Below are positions 6,466-6,886 of a DNA stretch of 6,886 bases, in pieces. This stretch comes from an uncultured Maritalea sp. (GTDB lineage Bacteria > Pseudomonadota > Alphaproteobacteria > Rhizobiales > Devosiaceae): contig CAJXLH010000142.1 of assembly GCA_913055925.1 (NCBI GenBank), positions 1-6,886 of the forward strand, written 5' to 3'. The notes beneath the pieces are model-generated. The model saw only the letters and a list, made by a program, of their open reading frames with translations, had not been told where the DNA came from and made no database searches. Position numbers and translations under genes: made by a program. The stretch's first letter is position 1. Each line of letters begins with the position of its first letter.

Positions 6466-6487
6466 CATTTATGAGCATGCGAGTCAA
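6457..6487 (-). promoter_or_regulatory. ssb: Candidate ssb promoter overlapping the SOS box
   Basis: On the minus strand TTGACT (6487 down to 6482) is a good -35 box. A 17-bp spacer gives AACATA (6464-6459) and a 19-bp spacer gives CATAAA (6462-6457), the better -10 sequence at longer spacing. Both lie inside the SOS operator. A GANTC site (GAGTC, 6481-6485) overlaps the -35 box. The leader to the ssb ATG would be about 150 nt. Confidence 0.45.
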
Positions 6488-6518
6488 TAGTATGCTCTGA
6501 CCAACCGGAGATGGGGTC

Positions 6519-6535
6519 TAGCCAATTTCTGGCTA
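6519..6535 (+). repeat. Small hairpin in the uvrA leader
   Basis: TAGCCA (6519-6524) pairs with TGGCTA (6530-6535) around a 5-nt ATTTC loop, ending 24 nt before the uvrA start codon. Immediately upstream GACC (6499-6502) can pair with GGTC (6515-6518). No T-tract follows, so it is not a terminator. Any role in translation or RNA stability is conjecture. Confidence 0.3.
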
Positions 6536-6559
6536 CTCAAAAACGCAATAAGGGTCAGC

Positions 6560-6886
6560 ATGTCGAAATCTGCGTCGTTAAACCGTGACATTGTTATTCG
6601 CGGAGCCAAAGAACACAATTTGAAGTCCGTGGACCTTACGCTGCCTCGCGATCAGCTGATTGTCATGACCGGTCTGTCTGGTTCTGGCAAATCGTCGCTT
6701 GCGTTCGATACGATTTATGCTGAAGGCCAGCGCCGATATGTTGAGAGTCTTTCGGCCTATGCGCGTCAATTCCTTGAAATGATGCAAAAGCCCGATGTCG
6801 AACAGATTGATGGCTTGTCGCCCGCCATTTCGATTGAACAAAAGACTACATCGAAAAACCCGCGATCTACCGTGGGCACGGTCACA
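6560..6886 (+). CDS. uvrA: Excinuclease ABC subunit A, N-terminal part (runs off the window)
   Basis: The damage-recognition ATPase of nucleotide excision repair, acting with UvrB to locate bulky DNA lesions. Only the first 109 residues are present of a protein usually near 950, and the frame is open at the right edge. Diagnostic features are IVIRGAKEHNLKSVDL (11-26), the first Walker A GLSGSGKSS (38-46), then the UvrA signature region AFDTIYAEGQRRYVESLSAY, and LSPAISIEQKTTSKNPRSTV leading into the signature domain. An AAGGG site at 6550-6554 lies 5 nt before the ATG. It is divergent from ssb and sits downstream of the SOS operator, consistent with damage induction. Confidence 0.97.
   Translation, partial: MSKSASLNRDIVIRGAKEHNLKSVDLTLPRDQLIVMTGLSGSGKSSLAFDTIYAEGQRRYVESLSAYARQFLEMMQKPDVEQIDGLSPAISIEQKTTSKNPRSTVGTVT

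Larger units (their letters stand above)
6297..6559. other. Divergent ssb-uvrA regulatory region
   Basis: The 263-bp region between the two start codons contains no plausible gene. Its centre carries the SOS operator at 6451-6465 with candidate -35 boxes on either side. The ssb leader side (6297-6450) includes a 7-bp inverted repeat at 6389-6423 and a tandem GTTCGTTC at 6365-6372. The uvrA leader side (about 6470-6559) includes GAGCAT (6473-6478) facing ATGCTC (6492-6497) and a short hairpin at 6519-6535. Confidence 0.8.

Overview
The window looks like a chromosomal core segment of an alphaproteobacterium with roughly balanced GC content. Three things point there. The SSB/UvrA intergenic region carries a direct-repeat LexA site of the GTTC-N7-GTTC type used in that class. 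GyrA has a charged insertion in its C-terminal domain of the kind I associate with alphaproteobacteria. The gyrA / ssb / uvrA neighbourhood is also familiar from that class. I cannot name a genus.

Layout from left to right. Positions 1-2723 (minus strand) hold almost all of gyrA, DNA gyrase subunit A; only the extreme C-terminus is cut by the window edge. A 248-bp divergent intergenic region follows, with a nested inverted repeat. Positions 2972-5221 (plus) encode an RND/MMPL-type inner-membrane transporter. Its stop codon overlaps the ATG of a small exported protein of unknown function (5218-5754, plus). A symmetrical, probably bidirectional terminator (5756-5784) separates this pair from ssb (5805-6296, minus). 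A 263-bp divergent regulatory region follows, then the first 109 codons of uvrA (6560-6886, plus), cut by the right window edge.

How the genes fit together. gyrA, ssb and uvrA are DNA topology, replication and repair housekeeping genes. ssb and uvrA are divergent and appear to share one SOS operator, so DNA damage should induce both. The transporter and small secreted protein form a translationally coupled two-gene unit between these housekeeping genes. This pair is the least explained part of the window and the best candidate for an uncharacterised function: an RND pump with a periplasmic partner, substrate unknown.

Other points of interest are a histidine in GyrA at the position equivalent to E. 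coli Asp87 (a quinolone-resistance site), a tandem 11-bp repeat forming the SOS operator, and asymmetry between the two transmembrane halves of the RND protein. I found no CRISPR, tRNA, rRNA, insertion sequence or obvious horizontal-transfer signature.
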